Source: Aureococcus anophagefferens (lineage: Eukaryota > Sar > Pelagophyceae > Pelagomonadales > Pelagomonadaceae). From it: DNA of 64,000 nt. The notes beneath the pieces are model-generated. The model ran no database searches. It had not been told where the DNA came from and saw nothing but the letters and a program-made list of their open reading frames with translations. The position numbers and the translations under genes were made by a program. Positions 1 through 8,971 of this stretch are shown one piece after another (position 1 is the first letter of the stretch; each line of letters starts with the position of its first letter). The stretch spans positions 1,041,083-1,105,082 of the forward strand of contig NW_008705565.1 of NCBI RefSeq assembly GCF_000186865.1, given 5' to 3'.

Positions 1-1933
1 TCTCGAGGCGATTGCCGAAGACGACCTCGTCGCAGCGCTCGACCTGGGCCTCCACGGGCAGGTTGTCGTAGCGGACGTCGCCGGGCCTCAGCGGCGCGGC
101 GAGGGCCGTCGCTAGCGCGCTCGCGGCCCCGGCGCCCGCGGCCGGCGGGCCGTAGCGGCCCGCGTCGTGCTCCGCGTTTACGGCGAGGAACTGCGCCTCG
201 AACAGGGCGACGACGGACCGCGGCGGCGCGTCCTTGGCCGCGGCGCCGAGGTAGTCGGCGTCCGGCGGCAACATCTGCAGCGGCAGGAGGCCGCCGTCGT
301 TCGTCGGGTCGATGTCGTCGACCGCGGGCAACTCGTCGTCGGCGGCCGCGGCCGCGGCGAGCGCGTCCGCGCCGTCGTCCTTGGACGCGGCGCCCGCGAG
401 CTTCTCGAGAACCCTCAAATCCAGCGCGAGGAAGGCGCGGCGCGCGGCGGGGTAGTGCGCCGCGAGGGCCTCCGCGGGCGTCGCCGCCGCGCCGCCGTGG
501 AACTTCGCCGCGAGTTTTAATTTGGACTTCTCCACGAGGTCCTTCGTCTTCGCCGCGAGGTCCTGGGTCGCCTTGGCCGTCTCTACTGTCACGTCGCTCG
601 CGATCTGCTGCGTCTTCGAGGCCAAAGCCAGCGCGCCGTCCTCGGCCCGCTCGAGCGCGTCGTCCACCAACGCCGCCGCGCGGCCGAGGAGGCCCGCGCT
701 CTGGGCGTCGATGGCGTCGAGCTCCGCGGCCGTCGCCTCGTCGTCCGTCGCCGGCGCCGGCGCCGCCGCCTCCTCCTCCGGCGCGGGTTCCGCCTCCTCC
801 GCGACGGCCGGCGCGGGCCGGTCCTCCGAGAGCCGCGCGGCGACCTCCGCGCCGCAGTCCTCGAGGATCGTCGCCCAGTGCGCCTCCACGAGCGACGCGC
901 CGCCGCCGGGGGCTAGGACGTCGTAGTAGGTGCGCTCGCCGCCCGCGACGTCCGCCCGCTTCCGCCGGAGCACGCGCTCCAACCGCGCGACGCGCGTCAC
1001 GGCGGCCTCGAGCGACGCCGCGAGCGCGCCGGCGACGGCGACGGCGCCGGCCCGCGCCGGCGCCGCCTCGGCGTCCAACACCGCCGCGGCGCCCGCGCGG
1101 CTCGCGGCGCGCGACTCGCGGAGCGCGCCCGCGACGGCGTCGTCGAGCGCGCCGAGCTCGTAGGCCGCGCCCAGCGCCGCGGCCGCGTCCGCGAGGTGGC
1201 CGCCGTCGAGCGCGACGCGCAACGACCGCTCGGCCGTCGCCCGGAGCCGGTCGCGCGTCGCCGCGACGAAGCCGACCTCGCCCGCGAGCACGTCGAGGCC
1301 CCTCAGGCGGCCCTCGCCGCCGTCGTCCAAAAGCCGCTCGACGTCGCCGACGAGCGCGGCCGCGGCGCCGAGCTCGCGCAGCTCCACGCCGCCGCCGGCC
1401 TGCTCGACGCGGTCCAAAGCGCCGACCTTCTCCCGCAGGCGCCGCAGCGCGAACAAGGCGCGCTGGCACCGTCGCAGTAGGCGGTTCGCCTCGAAGACGA
1501 GGCGCAGGCGCTTGGTTTTGGCCGCGCAGGCCTCGAAGGGCACGAGCACCTTGCGCGCCATGGCCCGCGTGCGGCGCCGCACCTCCTTGGCGGCGACCTC
1601 CACGGCCTCGACGTCGCGCTGGAGCGCCGCGAGGCCCTTGGCGCTCCGGATGAGCTTGTCGCGCGACTCGTCGAGGTGGCCCTCGATGGCCTCCTCGACG
1701 GTCGCGGCCCGCGCCGCGACCTCGCGCACCGTCGCCTCGGCGTGGCTCTCGCCGCCCTCGCCGCCGGGGGCGCCGTCGCGGTCCCGCACGATGACGGCGT
1801 TGCTAAAGGCCGCGGCGTCGAAGTCGTCGTGCACGAGGTCGCCGTAGGTCGGGTCCGACGCGAACGTCGCGAGGACCTCGCGCGCGCGCAGGTGCGCCGG
1901 GCCGGGCGGCGCCTCGGCGTCGCCGCCGCTCAT
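1..1933 (-). CDS. COG5: Conserved oligomeric Golgi complex subunit 5 (partial, 3' end outside window)
   Basis: Subunit of the eight-part COG tethering complex, which captures retrograde vesicles at the Golgi on the cytosolic face. The frame opens at the ATG at 1933 and runs off the window edge after about 644 codons without a stop. The N-terminal quarter has the COG5 signature: an acidic DDFD patch followed by a helix with HLDESRDKL, then a long amphipathic stretch (AALQRDVEAVEVAAKEVRRRTRAMA type). Further on there is the conserved segment LGALDDAVAG and the basic LRRKRADV motif typical of the middle of COG5. An Ala/Glu-rich insert lies near residues 380-420. It is divergent from the small gene at 2136 across a 202-bp gap. 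The family call rests on motif order and is fairly secure; no intron is seen in the visible part. Confidence 0.8.
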   Translation of the reverse strand, partial: MSGGDAEAPPGPAHLRAREVLATFASDPTYGDLVHDDFDAAAFSNAVIVRDRDGAPGGEGGESHAEATVREVAARAATVEEAIEGHLDESRDKLIRSAKGLAALQRDVEAVEVAAKEVRRRTRAMARKVLVPFEACAAKTKRLRLVFEANRLLRRCQRALFALRRLREKVGALDRVEQAGGGVELRELGAAAALVGDVERLLDDGGEGRLRGLDVLAGEVGFVAATRDRLRATAERSLRVALDGGHLADAAAALGAAYELGALDDAVAGALRESRAASRAGAAAVLDAEAAPARAGAVAVAGALAASLEAAVTRVARLERVLRRKRADVAGGERTYYDVLAPGGGASLVEAHWATILEDCGAEVAARLSEDRPAPAVAEEAEPAPEEEAAAPAPATDDEATAAELDAIDAQSAGLLGRAAALVDDALERAEDGALALASKTQQIASDVTVETAKATQDLAAKTKDLVEKSKLKLAAKFHGGAAATPAEALAAHYPAARRAFLALDLRVLEKLAGAASKDDGADALAAAAAADDELPAVDDIDPTNDGGLLPLQMLPPDADYLGAAAKDAPPRSVVALFEAQFLAVNAEHDAGRYGPPAAGAGAASALATALAAPLRPGDVRYDNLPVEAQVERCDEVVFGNRLE

Positions 1934-2135
1934 GGGGTGGTTGGACGACCGCGGACGGCGTCGCAGGCCGTCGCGAGCTCGAGAAGTGCACGGCACCAGC
2001 ATCGTCGAGTGCAATGTGGTGAGCAGCCCGTCGTTCGAACATCGTTCACGCGCTAAGGCGCCGCGAGCTGGGTCGCCGGAGCGGCCGCGCAGGTGCTGAG
2101 CAAGCTCGCTTTCGGCAACGCGCCGTGTGCGCCCG

Positions 2136-2597
2136 ATGGCCGCGTCGCTCCCGGGCCCGGCGACGCTGCCGACGCCTCCCAGCGAGGACTACAAGTACGT
2201 CGCGAAGACCACGACACTGCCGAAGCCGATTCGCCTGATCGCGAAGGACCAGGCCGGCACGGCGCCGGCCCTCGCGGTCCCGGCGACGGCGCTCGCCACG
2301 GCCGTCGCCACCGCCACCGCCGAGGCCGAGCCCGACGCGCCGCCGCCGACGGCCGAGGAGGTCGCGGCCATCGCCGAGAAGCGACGACAGGGCCGCGAGT
2401 CGGAGGCCGACGACGCGCTGTCCCGCGTCCGCGCGACGCGGCTCCGCGCGCTCAAGCACGCGTCGGAGCAGCTCCCCGCGGGCCGCATCGTCACGCCGCG
2501 CACGCCCAAGGAGATCGCCATCGCGCGCTGCGGCAACGTCTCCGGCCTCATCTCCGACGACAGCGACGACGACGACGACGGCAACGCGGGCGGCTAG
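2136..2597 (+). CDS. Small acidic-tailed hypothetical protein
   Basis: A 153-residue single-exon protein that I do not recognise. An in-frame GTG lies nine bases upstream, but the first ATG (2136) is taken as the start. The N-terminus has a short PSEDYKYVAK segment. The middle is Ala/Thr/Pro-rich and probably disordered, followed by a charged helix (EEVAAIAEKRRQ) and a conserved-looking block with PRTPKEIAIARCGN. The tail is DDSDDDDDG. Third codon positions are nearly all G or C, as in neighbouring genes, which supports real coding. It is divergent from COG5. No membrane segment or signal peptide. Function unknown. Confidence 0.55.
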   Translation: MAASLPGPATLPTPPSEDYKYVAKTTTLPKPIRLIAKDQAGTAPALAVPATALATAVATATAEAEPDAPPPTAEEVAAIAEKRRQGRESEADDALSRVRATRLRALKHASEQLPAGRIVTPRTPKEIAIARCGNVSGLISDDSDDDDDGNAGG

Positions 2598-2660
2598 TTT
2601 GGCGAAGGTAAGCTGTTCTTCTGTGGGATCTCCTTTCGACGACGCGGCGCCTCCCGTGCT

Positions 2661-3473
2661 TTAGACGACGCGCCGCGGCCGCCGGATGATGTCGAGCGCC
2701 CGGCCGCGGCCGTTCAGGTTCTTCTGCTTCGATGCTTCCAGATCTATTGTCACGTGGCGACTCCGCGCCTTGCCGCCGGGATCCTGTCGCGGCTCGCAGA
2801 CGGCGACGGTGCTCGACTCCGTCTGGGTGACGTACGCGATCTCGATGTCCCAGGACGCCGCGGGAGTGTACGGGATCCACGCCTTGTCGTCCCGCCAGAA
2901 CCAACGACCGAAGAGGCGCGTCGCGTCGCTGTCCCCGACGGCGCGGTGAAAGGTCCGGCTCACGCAGGCCAGGGCCAGCGCCTCGCGGCACGCGGCTCGC
3001 AGCGGCGCGTCGTCGAGTTGCGTGCCGCGCGAGGCCGCCGCACCCTTGAGCCGCGTGAACCTCAGCAGGTCGCCGCCGCCTTGATCGTCGCGCAGCTGCG
3101 TGATCCTCGCGCGGGCGGTTGGGTCGTGGCGCTGCCTCCATCCCTCGAGCCAGGCCTCGACGACGACGGTCCACAGCTCGTTCGGGAGGTGCCGTCGCTC
3201 CGGCGGCGGAGGCTCGGCGCGCCGCGACGACAGCTCTTCGGCTTCTCTCGGCGTGCACAGGCAGAGCGCCTCGTTCGCCTCCAGCGCGTCGCAGCTCCCG
3301 AGGGGCGCGCCGGTGCTGCGGCGGAAGAGGCTGGCGGCCTTAGCTTTCACCTTCAGCTTCGCGGCGGCGGTCTTCCGCAGCGCGTCGACGCCGCCCTTCT
3401 CCGGCACCTTGACGATCTGGCCGTCCTTCGCTGGACCGCGATGCACGACCACATATCTCGCAGGCCCTCCCAT
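2661..3473 (-). CDS. UBL / F-box-like / WWE domain protein
   Basis: A 270-residue intronless protein with three recognisable parts. Residues about 5-75 resemble a ubiquitin-like fold (RYVVVHRG strand, RRSTGAPLGSCDAL turn, NEALCLC strand). An F-box-like helix pair follows (LPNELW near 95, then LACVSRTFHRAV near 170). Residues about 187-266 form a WWE domain: WFW, W-I-P-Y, IEIAYV, VTIDLEA and a final RGRALDIIRR. WWE domains bind ADP-ribose units or serve as interaction modules in ubiquitin ligases, and an F-box would dock on SKP1, so a substrate receptor of an SCF ligase is a reasonable inference. The WWE call is the firmest, the F-box moderate and the UBL weak. The gene converges on the unknown gene at 2136 with a 63-bp gap. 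Confidence 0.65.
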   Translation of the reverse strand: MGGPARYVVVHRGPAKDGQIVKVPEKGGVDALRKTAAAKLKVKAKAASLFRRSTGAPLGSCDALEANEALCLCTPREAEELSSRRAEPPPPERRHLPNELWTVVVEAWLEGWRQRHDPTARARITQLRDDQGGGDLLRFTRLKGAAASRGTQLDDAPLRAACREALALACVSRTFHRAVGDSDATRLFGRWFWRDDKAWIPYTPAASWDIEIAYVTQTESSTVAVCEPRQDPGGKARSRHVTIDLEASKQKNLNGRGRALDIIRRPRRVV

Positions 3474-3591
3474 CAGTGAGAGCTGCCCAGATTAGCTGCC
3501 CATTAGCTGCCCGTCACGTTCACTCCCTTCAACAATCTCACCGTGCCTTTTTCAATAGCGCGCTCGAGAGCAATCCTCGCATCTCGTGCGC

Positions 3592-6377
3592 ATGGCGTCG
3601 CTTTTCGACGGCGGCGCCGCCCCGCTGGCGGCCCCGTCGGGCCAGCCGCGGACGCGGCGCCTGCTCAAGGCCCTCGACGACGGCCTCGCGGCCCTCAACG
3701 CGCTGAATCCCATGAACCTGCGCGGTGCGAGCGGCGGGTCCCTCATCGGCAACATCAAGCTCGGCGTCCAGAAGGCCGTGGGGCAGGCGCCCGTGGACCT
3801 GGGCCCGAGCGCCCACTTCGCGAGGATCACGCCGGAGCACTTCCGCGAGAAGGTGGGCACGCTCTCCGTCGAGGTCCTCGAGGCGGGCGGCTGGGCGGCC
3901 GCCTCCGTCGCCGGCGACGTGCTCACGGCCGAGGACGTCTACGTGCTGCTCTGCGTCGACGGCCTCGTGGCGCGCACGTGCACGCGCTTCGACGCGCGCG
4001 CGCCGACGTGGCCCCGGGACAGCCGGCGCGCCTTCGCGTTCGACCTCAGCGACCCGCGGGGCTCGCTCTTCGTCGCCGCGCTCGACGAGGACGACGAGAG
4101 CCTCGCGAGCGACGGCTTCATCGGGCGCTGCGGCCTGGCGCTGCGGTCCCTGCGCGCGGGCGCGACCTACGACGCCTGGCTGCCCCTGCGCAAGGAGAAC
4201 TCGCGCCAGGAGGAGGACGCGATCGCCGCGCGGATCCGCGTCGCGTCGCTCGCGCCGGACCGCGCGGCGTCGGCGGACGCGACGCAGGCCAAGTCGCGGG
4301 GCGCCGTGCGCATGCGCATCCGCGTGGACTGGGACGACGGCGGCGTCGGCGCCGCGCGGTCCGTCGCGTCCTGGTTCGTCGGGCGGCCCCCTAGACGCAC
4401 CGTCGAGCTGCCGTGGACGTGGAGCGGCCGGAAGCAGCGCGAGGCCGTGCGCTTCGCGCTCTACGGCGAGAACGCCGACGGCGGCGACCGCAACGAGGAG
4501 CCCGTGGCCACGGCGAGGCTCCGGGACCACGTCGTCGAGCTGCTGGACATGGGCAACGGCTTCGCGGACGCGTTCAAAAAGGCGGCGCTCGACGTCGCTT
4601 TGTGGCGCCGGCCGCTGCGGAGCGCGTGCGCGCTCTTCGCCTGGCTGTCGACGTGCAGCAACGGCTCGCGCCTCTGGGGCTGGGGCTTCCTGCTCGCGTC
4701 CGCGAGCCTCTTCGACAACTTGCGGGGCCGCGAGGCCGCGTCTCGCACAGGGCAGCACAAGAGAGCGAAATTCCAAACTTCAAAGGCTCCGATCTCGGCC
4801 ATTTTCCACTCGTTTTGGCTGATTTTTGGACGAGCGATCATCTCTCGGAACGGTCTCGAAGCGTGGATGTGTTTTCCGTAACGCGCGCGCGCGGAACACT
4901 CACGTTGAAGCGACGTTGAATCACTCTTGTCCTGCCCAGGTCGCGCATCGAGGCGCCGCAGCTCGCGCTCGGCCAGTGGCTCCGGCTCGTCTGCGGGCTG
5001 CGGCTCCCGCCGCCGACGCCGACGTCGGCCGACGACGCCGCGCGCGCCCGGGCCTCGGCGACGCGCGCGGCGGCGAAGGTCGTCGAGGCGCAGCGCATGG
5101 AGGCCTGGCGCCGGCGCAACGCGGCGCTGGCGCCGTCGCCGGACCGCGCGGCCGAGGCCGCCGCGGCCGCCGAGGCGGAGAAGAAGGGCAAGTCGGGCCA
5201 CGGCGCCAGGGTCCACTACTCGCTGAACCCCCTCGCGCCCGCCCTGCGGCCCGTGCAGAAGCAGCTCTTCCTCTTCTGCCGCCTCGCGCGCTGCGTCGAC
5301 AACGCGCTCGACGGCCACCTCGACCCCATCTTCACGTCGTCGCTCGCCGTCTTCTTCGGCCTGAGCAGCGCCCTGGCTTTCGCCTACAGCGAGCTCTGCC
5401 ACGACGCCGTCGTCCTCGTCCTCGGCAACGTCCTCGCGGTGCTCGCGCGGGTCTTAGGCGTCGCGGCGCTCGGGCCCCAGAACTACTTCTTGGAGCGCTA
5501 CTTCGACGCGTCGGCGCGCCTGAGCGCCCTCGCGCTCTCGGGCTTCTCCAGCGAGTACCGCGCGGCCTTCCGCGTCCAGCGGACCTGGCGCCGGAAGCTC
5601 GCGGCGCGCGCGGAGGCCGCGGCGGAGGCGACGCGCGCGGCGAAGGCGGCCGCCGCGGAGAAGAAGCGGCGCGCGCGCGCGAGCAAGATGCAGCGCCAGG
5701 CGTCGGAGCTCCGCGTGAGCCTCGCGGTCAAGGAGCGCGCGCAGGACGCGCAGCTCGTCGCCGAGTTCAAGGAGGCGCTCCGCGAGGGCGCGCCGGGCCA
5801 CAAGCACCACAAGTCGGGGCTCGGCTTCGGCGGCAAGTCGCTCCGCGCGATCACCGCGACGGCCGACGGCTTCCGCGTCGCCCACACGCAGGTGCCCTGG
5901 CACATGCCCTACCACTTCGTCCACGGCTCCAAGCCGGCGCCGAAGCACGTCAAGTTCGCCCAGGTCAAGGCCGTCGAGCCCCTCGACCCGTCGAAGCCGA
6001 GCCGCATCACGTACTGGCACGAGAAGCCCCGCGACGCCGCGGCGGCGCCCGCGCTGAAGAAGACGACGATCCACCTCGCCAAGGACCGCCACGCCGAGGC
6101 CTTCCACGAGGGCCTCAAGGCCGTCGTCCGCCTCAACATGGCGCCCGAGGACGCCGCGGGCGCGGACGACGACGACAAGGAGGACGAGAGCCTGGCGAAG
6201 ACGGAGCGCGCGTCGGCGTCGGGCTTCAACCCGCTGATCCACACGGTCGTCGTCGAGCCCGTCGTCGTGCCCTACCCGGCGCTCGGCGGCTTCTGCGTCG
6301 CGACGGCCCTCGAGCGCGACGCGTGGATGGAGCCCCACCGCTCCGCCATCGTCGACCCGCCCGCGGGGGTGCGCTAG
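3592..6377 (+). CDS. C2-domain membrane protein with IQ-like motif, split by an introner intron
   Basis: Spliced gene: exon 1 is 3592-4739, the intron 4740-4939 (GT-AG, 200 nt), exon 2 4940-6377, giving 861 residues. The join GCC-GC|G-TCG-CGC restores one frame exactly. A C2 fold at about residues 85-200 (EVLEAGGW, DVYVLLCVDG, FDLSDPRGSLFVAALDEDD, DGFIGRC) suggests Ca2+/phospholipid binding. Hydrophobic segments follow: one just before the intron and a long one in exon 2 (FTSSLAVFFGLSSALAFAYS and VLVLGNVLAVLARVLG). An IQ-like basic helix (FRVQRTWRRKLAARA) and an Ala/Lys/Glu coiled region come next. The architecture recalls multiple-C2 transmembrane (MCTP) proteins, but only one clear C2 is visible. 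The start is the first ATG; a GTG two codons upstream is ignored. Confidence 0.7.
4748..4939 (+). mobile_element. Introner element, copy 1 (192 bp)
   Basis: A DNA-transposon-like unit that forms almost all of the intron of the C2-domain gene. Its ends are inverted repeats: CAGGGCAGCACAAG on the left and CTTGTCCTGCCCAG on the right. Eight bases on each side are a target-site duplication, GTCTCGCA (4740-4747) and GTCGCGCA (4940-4947), with one mismatch. The 5' splice GT comes from the left duplication, and the 3' AG is the last two bases of the element. The unit is AT-richer than the exons and includes a GCGCGCGCGCG run near 4885. It is about 93% alike by eye to the copies at 39823 and 50017, and is in sense orientation to its host gene. 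It encodes no protein, so any transposase must act in trans. Confidence 0.9.
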
Positions 6378-6457
6378 CGCGTGCTTAGTGAAGTCCCTTC
6401 GTCCGGCGCGAGGCGCGCTTCGGCGCGCATCGGCCAGCATGTTGCAAACTACGCGCG

Positions 6458-8060
6458 TTACACGTCCGGCGCCCCGAACCCCGGCGCGTCCTCCGGCGGC
6501 GCCGCGTCGTCGTCGCGCAGGCCCCGGGCCATGTTCGCGAGCGCCTCCTGCAAATCCGTGGCGTGGCCCGCGAGCTGGTGCTCCTCGTCGGAGAGGCTGT
6601 CGTCGTCGTCGTCGGCGCGCGCCGCGACGCGCGCGCGGATCGCCGCCGCGGCGGCCCGCGGCGTCGACTCGCGGCTCGCGAGGATCTCCGCGCCGACGCC
6701 GTCGAAGAGGTCGTCGACGTCCTCGAGCGCGACGTCCGGCGGGAGGTCCGTGTGGGGGCAGCGCGCGAGCTCCTCGCGCAGCTTCGCGACCTCGGATGCG
6801 TGGCGCCGCGCGACGTCCGCGGCGGCGCGGTCGGAGCGGTCCCGGTCCCGCGCGTGTCGCTCCCGGGTCTCCGCGGCCTCGGCCTCGAGCTCCGCCAATC
6901 GCGCGCGGCCGCGGGCCGCGCGGTCCGCCTCGCACGAGGCCTCGACCGCGAGGCGCCGCGCGCGACGCCGCCGCGGAGAAGACCGCGCGCGCCGCGGCGT
7001 CGCGGTCGTCGTCCGCGCGGCGCCGCGCGTCCTCGGCGCGCCGCGCGGCCGCGCGCGCGTCCGCGGCCTCGCGCGAGAGCGCGGACTCGCGGCGCCGCGC
7101 CTTCTCGCGGTCGCGCGCCAGCTCCGCGCGCGCGTCGGCCGTGCGCGCGTCGGCGGCGGCGGCGGCCTCGCCGGCGTCGTCGCGCGCGCGCCGCGCGTCG
7201 TCGCGCTCGGCCGCGAGCTCCGCCTCGCGCCGCTCGAAGTCCGCGCGCGCGGCCGCGGTCTCGCCCGCGGTCGCCGCCGCGGTCTCCTGCGACGCCTCGA
7301 GGGAGGCCAGGTGCGCGACGTCGCGCTCGGCGACGGCCATGGCCAGGTCCGCGGCGGCGAGGTCCCGCGCGTTCTCGAGCGCCGCCGCGGCCGCCGCGCG
7401 CTCCCTCGCGACGGCGCGGTCCAAGCGTCGATCCCCGTCCGCGCGGATCGCGGCGCAGAGCGCGCCGCACAGGACGTCGTCGTTCGCGGCGCCCGCCTCC
7501 CGGGCGTCGCCGGCCTCGCGCGCGGCCGCCGCCGCGGCCTCGCGCGCGGCGGCCAGCGACGCGGACGCGTGCTCGAGGTCGGCTCGTAGCGCGTCCGCCG
7601 TCGCCCGCTCGCGCGCGGCGGCGGCGCGCAGGCCCGCGGACGCCGCGCGCTCGCCGTCCAGCGCTTCCCGCGCGGCGTCGGCGGCGGCGCACTCCGCCGC
7701 CACGGCCCGGCGCAGCTCCGCGGCCGTGTCGGCCTCGCGGTCGAGCGCGGCTTCAGCGCCGATCTCCGCGCGGTCGACCTCCCGCGGCGCGGCGGGCGCC
7801 GGCGCCGGCGGCGGCGTCGGCGGCGCGGCGGCGGGCTGCGGCGTCCGCGGCGGCGGCGGCGACGTCGCGCTGCCCTTGAGCGCCCGGTTCATCAATTTGG
7901 CCAGCCGGTCGTCGTCGGCCGTCGGCCGGTCGCTCGTCGCCGCGAGGTGCAGCTTCTGCGCCTCGACGCGCGACTTCAGGCGCGCCATCTGCTGCTGCGC
8001 CCAGCTCGAGCTCGGCTGGCTGGGCGACGGTCGCGCGGGCGGGGCGGCGGGCTGCCTCAT
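6458..8060 (-). CDS. Long Ala/Arg-rich coiled-coil protein (frame break or 43-nt intron)
   Basis: Starts at the ATG at 8060 (the upstream TTG is ignored) and ends at a TAA at 6458-6460. The N-terminus (WAQQQMARLKSRVEAQKLHL) is followed by a Pro-rich linker, then some 300 residues of Ala/Arg/Glu/Asp heptad sequence typical of a long coiled coil, then a less repetitive tail with DVALEDVDDLFDG and HQLAGHATDLQEALANMARG. The two parts lie in frames that differ by one base, with the break near 6940-6982. A 43-nt GT-AG intron at 6982-6940 would join them exactly (RARA to ASCEAD); a one-base sequencing indel would do the same. I cannot name a family; a structural or cytoskeletal role is only inferred from the coiled coil. 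Confidence 0.55.
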
Positions 8061-8083
8061 CCTGCTCGCGCAAAAACTGCAAC

Positions 8084-8548
8084 TTGAGTCCAATCAAAAC
8101 GGTGCGGCTGGGTGCTGCTCTCCGTGTCCGGAGTGAGTCGCGCCTGTGCACGCTGGCGCCCGAGTCCGCGCAAGCCAAGCGTCGACGCGTCCTCGCGGGC
8201 GTCGTCTCGAAGGCATTCCAGTCGAAGTTCGGCAGCGCGGGTCCTCACGCCGTCGCGCTGCGCGTCGCCGACTTCCTGAACAAGAAGGAGCGCGCGCCGG
8301 TCATTTCCGTCACTCTCGAACTCAGAGAAGGAAAATTCGAGCCGCTGATCGTGACCGACCAGTGGTTGCGCGTACTCCGAGCCCGCGGGTGTCTCGACAT
8401 CTACGCCTACAAGTATGTCGGCCACAACGCCGACCGCGTCGGTAAGTGGTACTGGCGCCACTCGAGCGACCAAAAGGCGCGCAAGCGCGCCGCGGGCCGC
8501 GAACTCGTCGTCGTCGGCGGCGGCGAGTCCGAGCTCAACGCAGCGTAA
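8084..8548 (+). CDS. Unknown protein, 5' end unresolved
   Basis: An open frame of about 154 codons ending at a TAA at 8546-8548. It contains no internal ATG; its first in-frame start-like codon is a TTG at 8084, so either a first exon is missing or the true start lies upstream. The sequence has the codon use of real coding DNA and protein-like blocks: ALRVADFLNKKERAPVISV, EPLIVTDQWLRVLRARG, IYAYKYVGHN and VGKWYWRHSSDQ. A perfect GTAAGT donor at 8442 followed by a CAG at 8541-8543 could mark an intron, but splicing it would end this frame at once. It starts 23 bp from the divergent coiled-coil gene and overlaps the possible N-terminus of the MGMT-like gene. No family recognised. Confidence 0.4.
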   Translation: MSPIKTVRLGAALRVRSESRLCTLAPESAQAKRRRVLAGVVSKAFQSKFGSAGPHAVALRVADFLNKKERAPVISVTLELREGKFEPLIVTDQWLRVLRARGCLDIYAYKYVGHNADRVGKWYWRHSSDQKARKRAAGRELVVVGGGESELNAA

Positions 8549-8600
8549 GAAGCCGAAGCGCGCCGCGCCGCCGGAGGGCGAGCCGAAGGTCATCACGACG

Positions 8601-8948
8601 ATGGAGGACTTCCGCGAGCGCGTGCATTTGAAGGTGCAGGAGGTGCCCGCGGGCAAGCTGACGACGTACGGCGGCGTCGCCGCGGCGCTCGGGTCCAAGA
8701 GCGTCGCGCGCCACGTGGGCTGGGCGCTGCGCGACGGCAACTGCGAGGCCGAGGGCACGCCGTGGTGGCGCGTCGTCAACGCCAAGGGCGAGATCAGCTA
8801 CCGGTCCGACGACGTCGAGGCCGCGGGCGAGACGTCGGGGTCGAAGCAGGAGGACCGGCTCCGCGCGGAGGGCGTCGAGTTCGCCGCGCGCCGCGCGGGC
8901 GACACGCGGAAGATCGCGAACTTTTCGACGCTGCTCCACGAGTTCTAA
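8601..8948 (+). CDS. MGMT-fold alkyltransferase-like protein (active Cys replaced by Trp)
   Basis: A 115-residue protein with the DNA-binding fold of O6-alkylguanine-DNA alkyltransferase: VPAGKLTTYGGVAAALG (the TTYG helix-turn-helix), SVARHVGWAL (arginine-finger helix), then PWWRVVNAKGEIS and a final QEDRLRAEGVEF. In the active enzymes the motif is PCHRVV; here the cysteine is Trp, as in alkyltransferase-like (ATL) proteins, which cannot transfer the alkyl group but bind the lesion and hand it to nucleotide excision repair. The start is uncertain: 8601 gives the minimal fold, while an in-frame ATG at 8415 would add a basic, Ser-rich nuclear-type leader, with or without the intron 8442-8543. 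A role in O6-alkylguanine recognition is known for the family and inferred here. Confidence 0.75.
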   Translation: MEDFRERVHLKVQEVPAGKLTTYGGVAAALGSKSVARHVGWALRDGNCEAEGTPWWRVVNAKGEISYRSDDVEAAGETSGSKQEDRLRAEGVEFAARRAGDTRKIANFSTLLHEF

Positions 8949-8971
8949 ACGATTACAGATAAAAGCGGGGC

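Noticed and set aside
4741..4881. Reading-through of the C2-gene ORF into the introner (ending ...GLEAWMCFP)
   Set aside because: The same peptide tail appears in the Kir and TIPE-RGS frames because it is translated introner sequence; splicing restores each protein.
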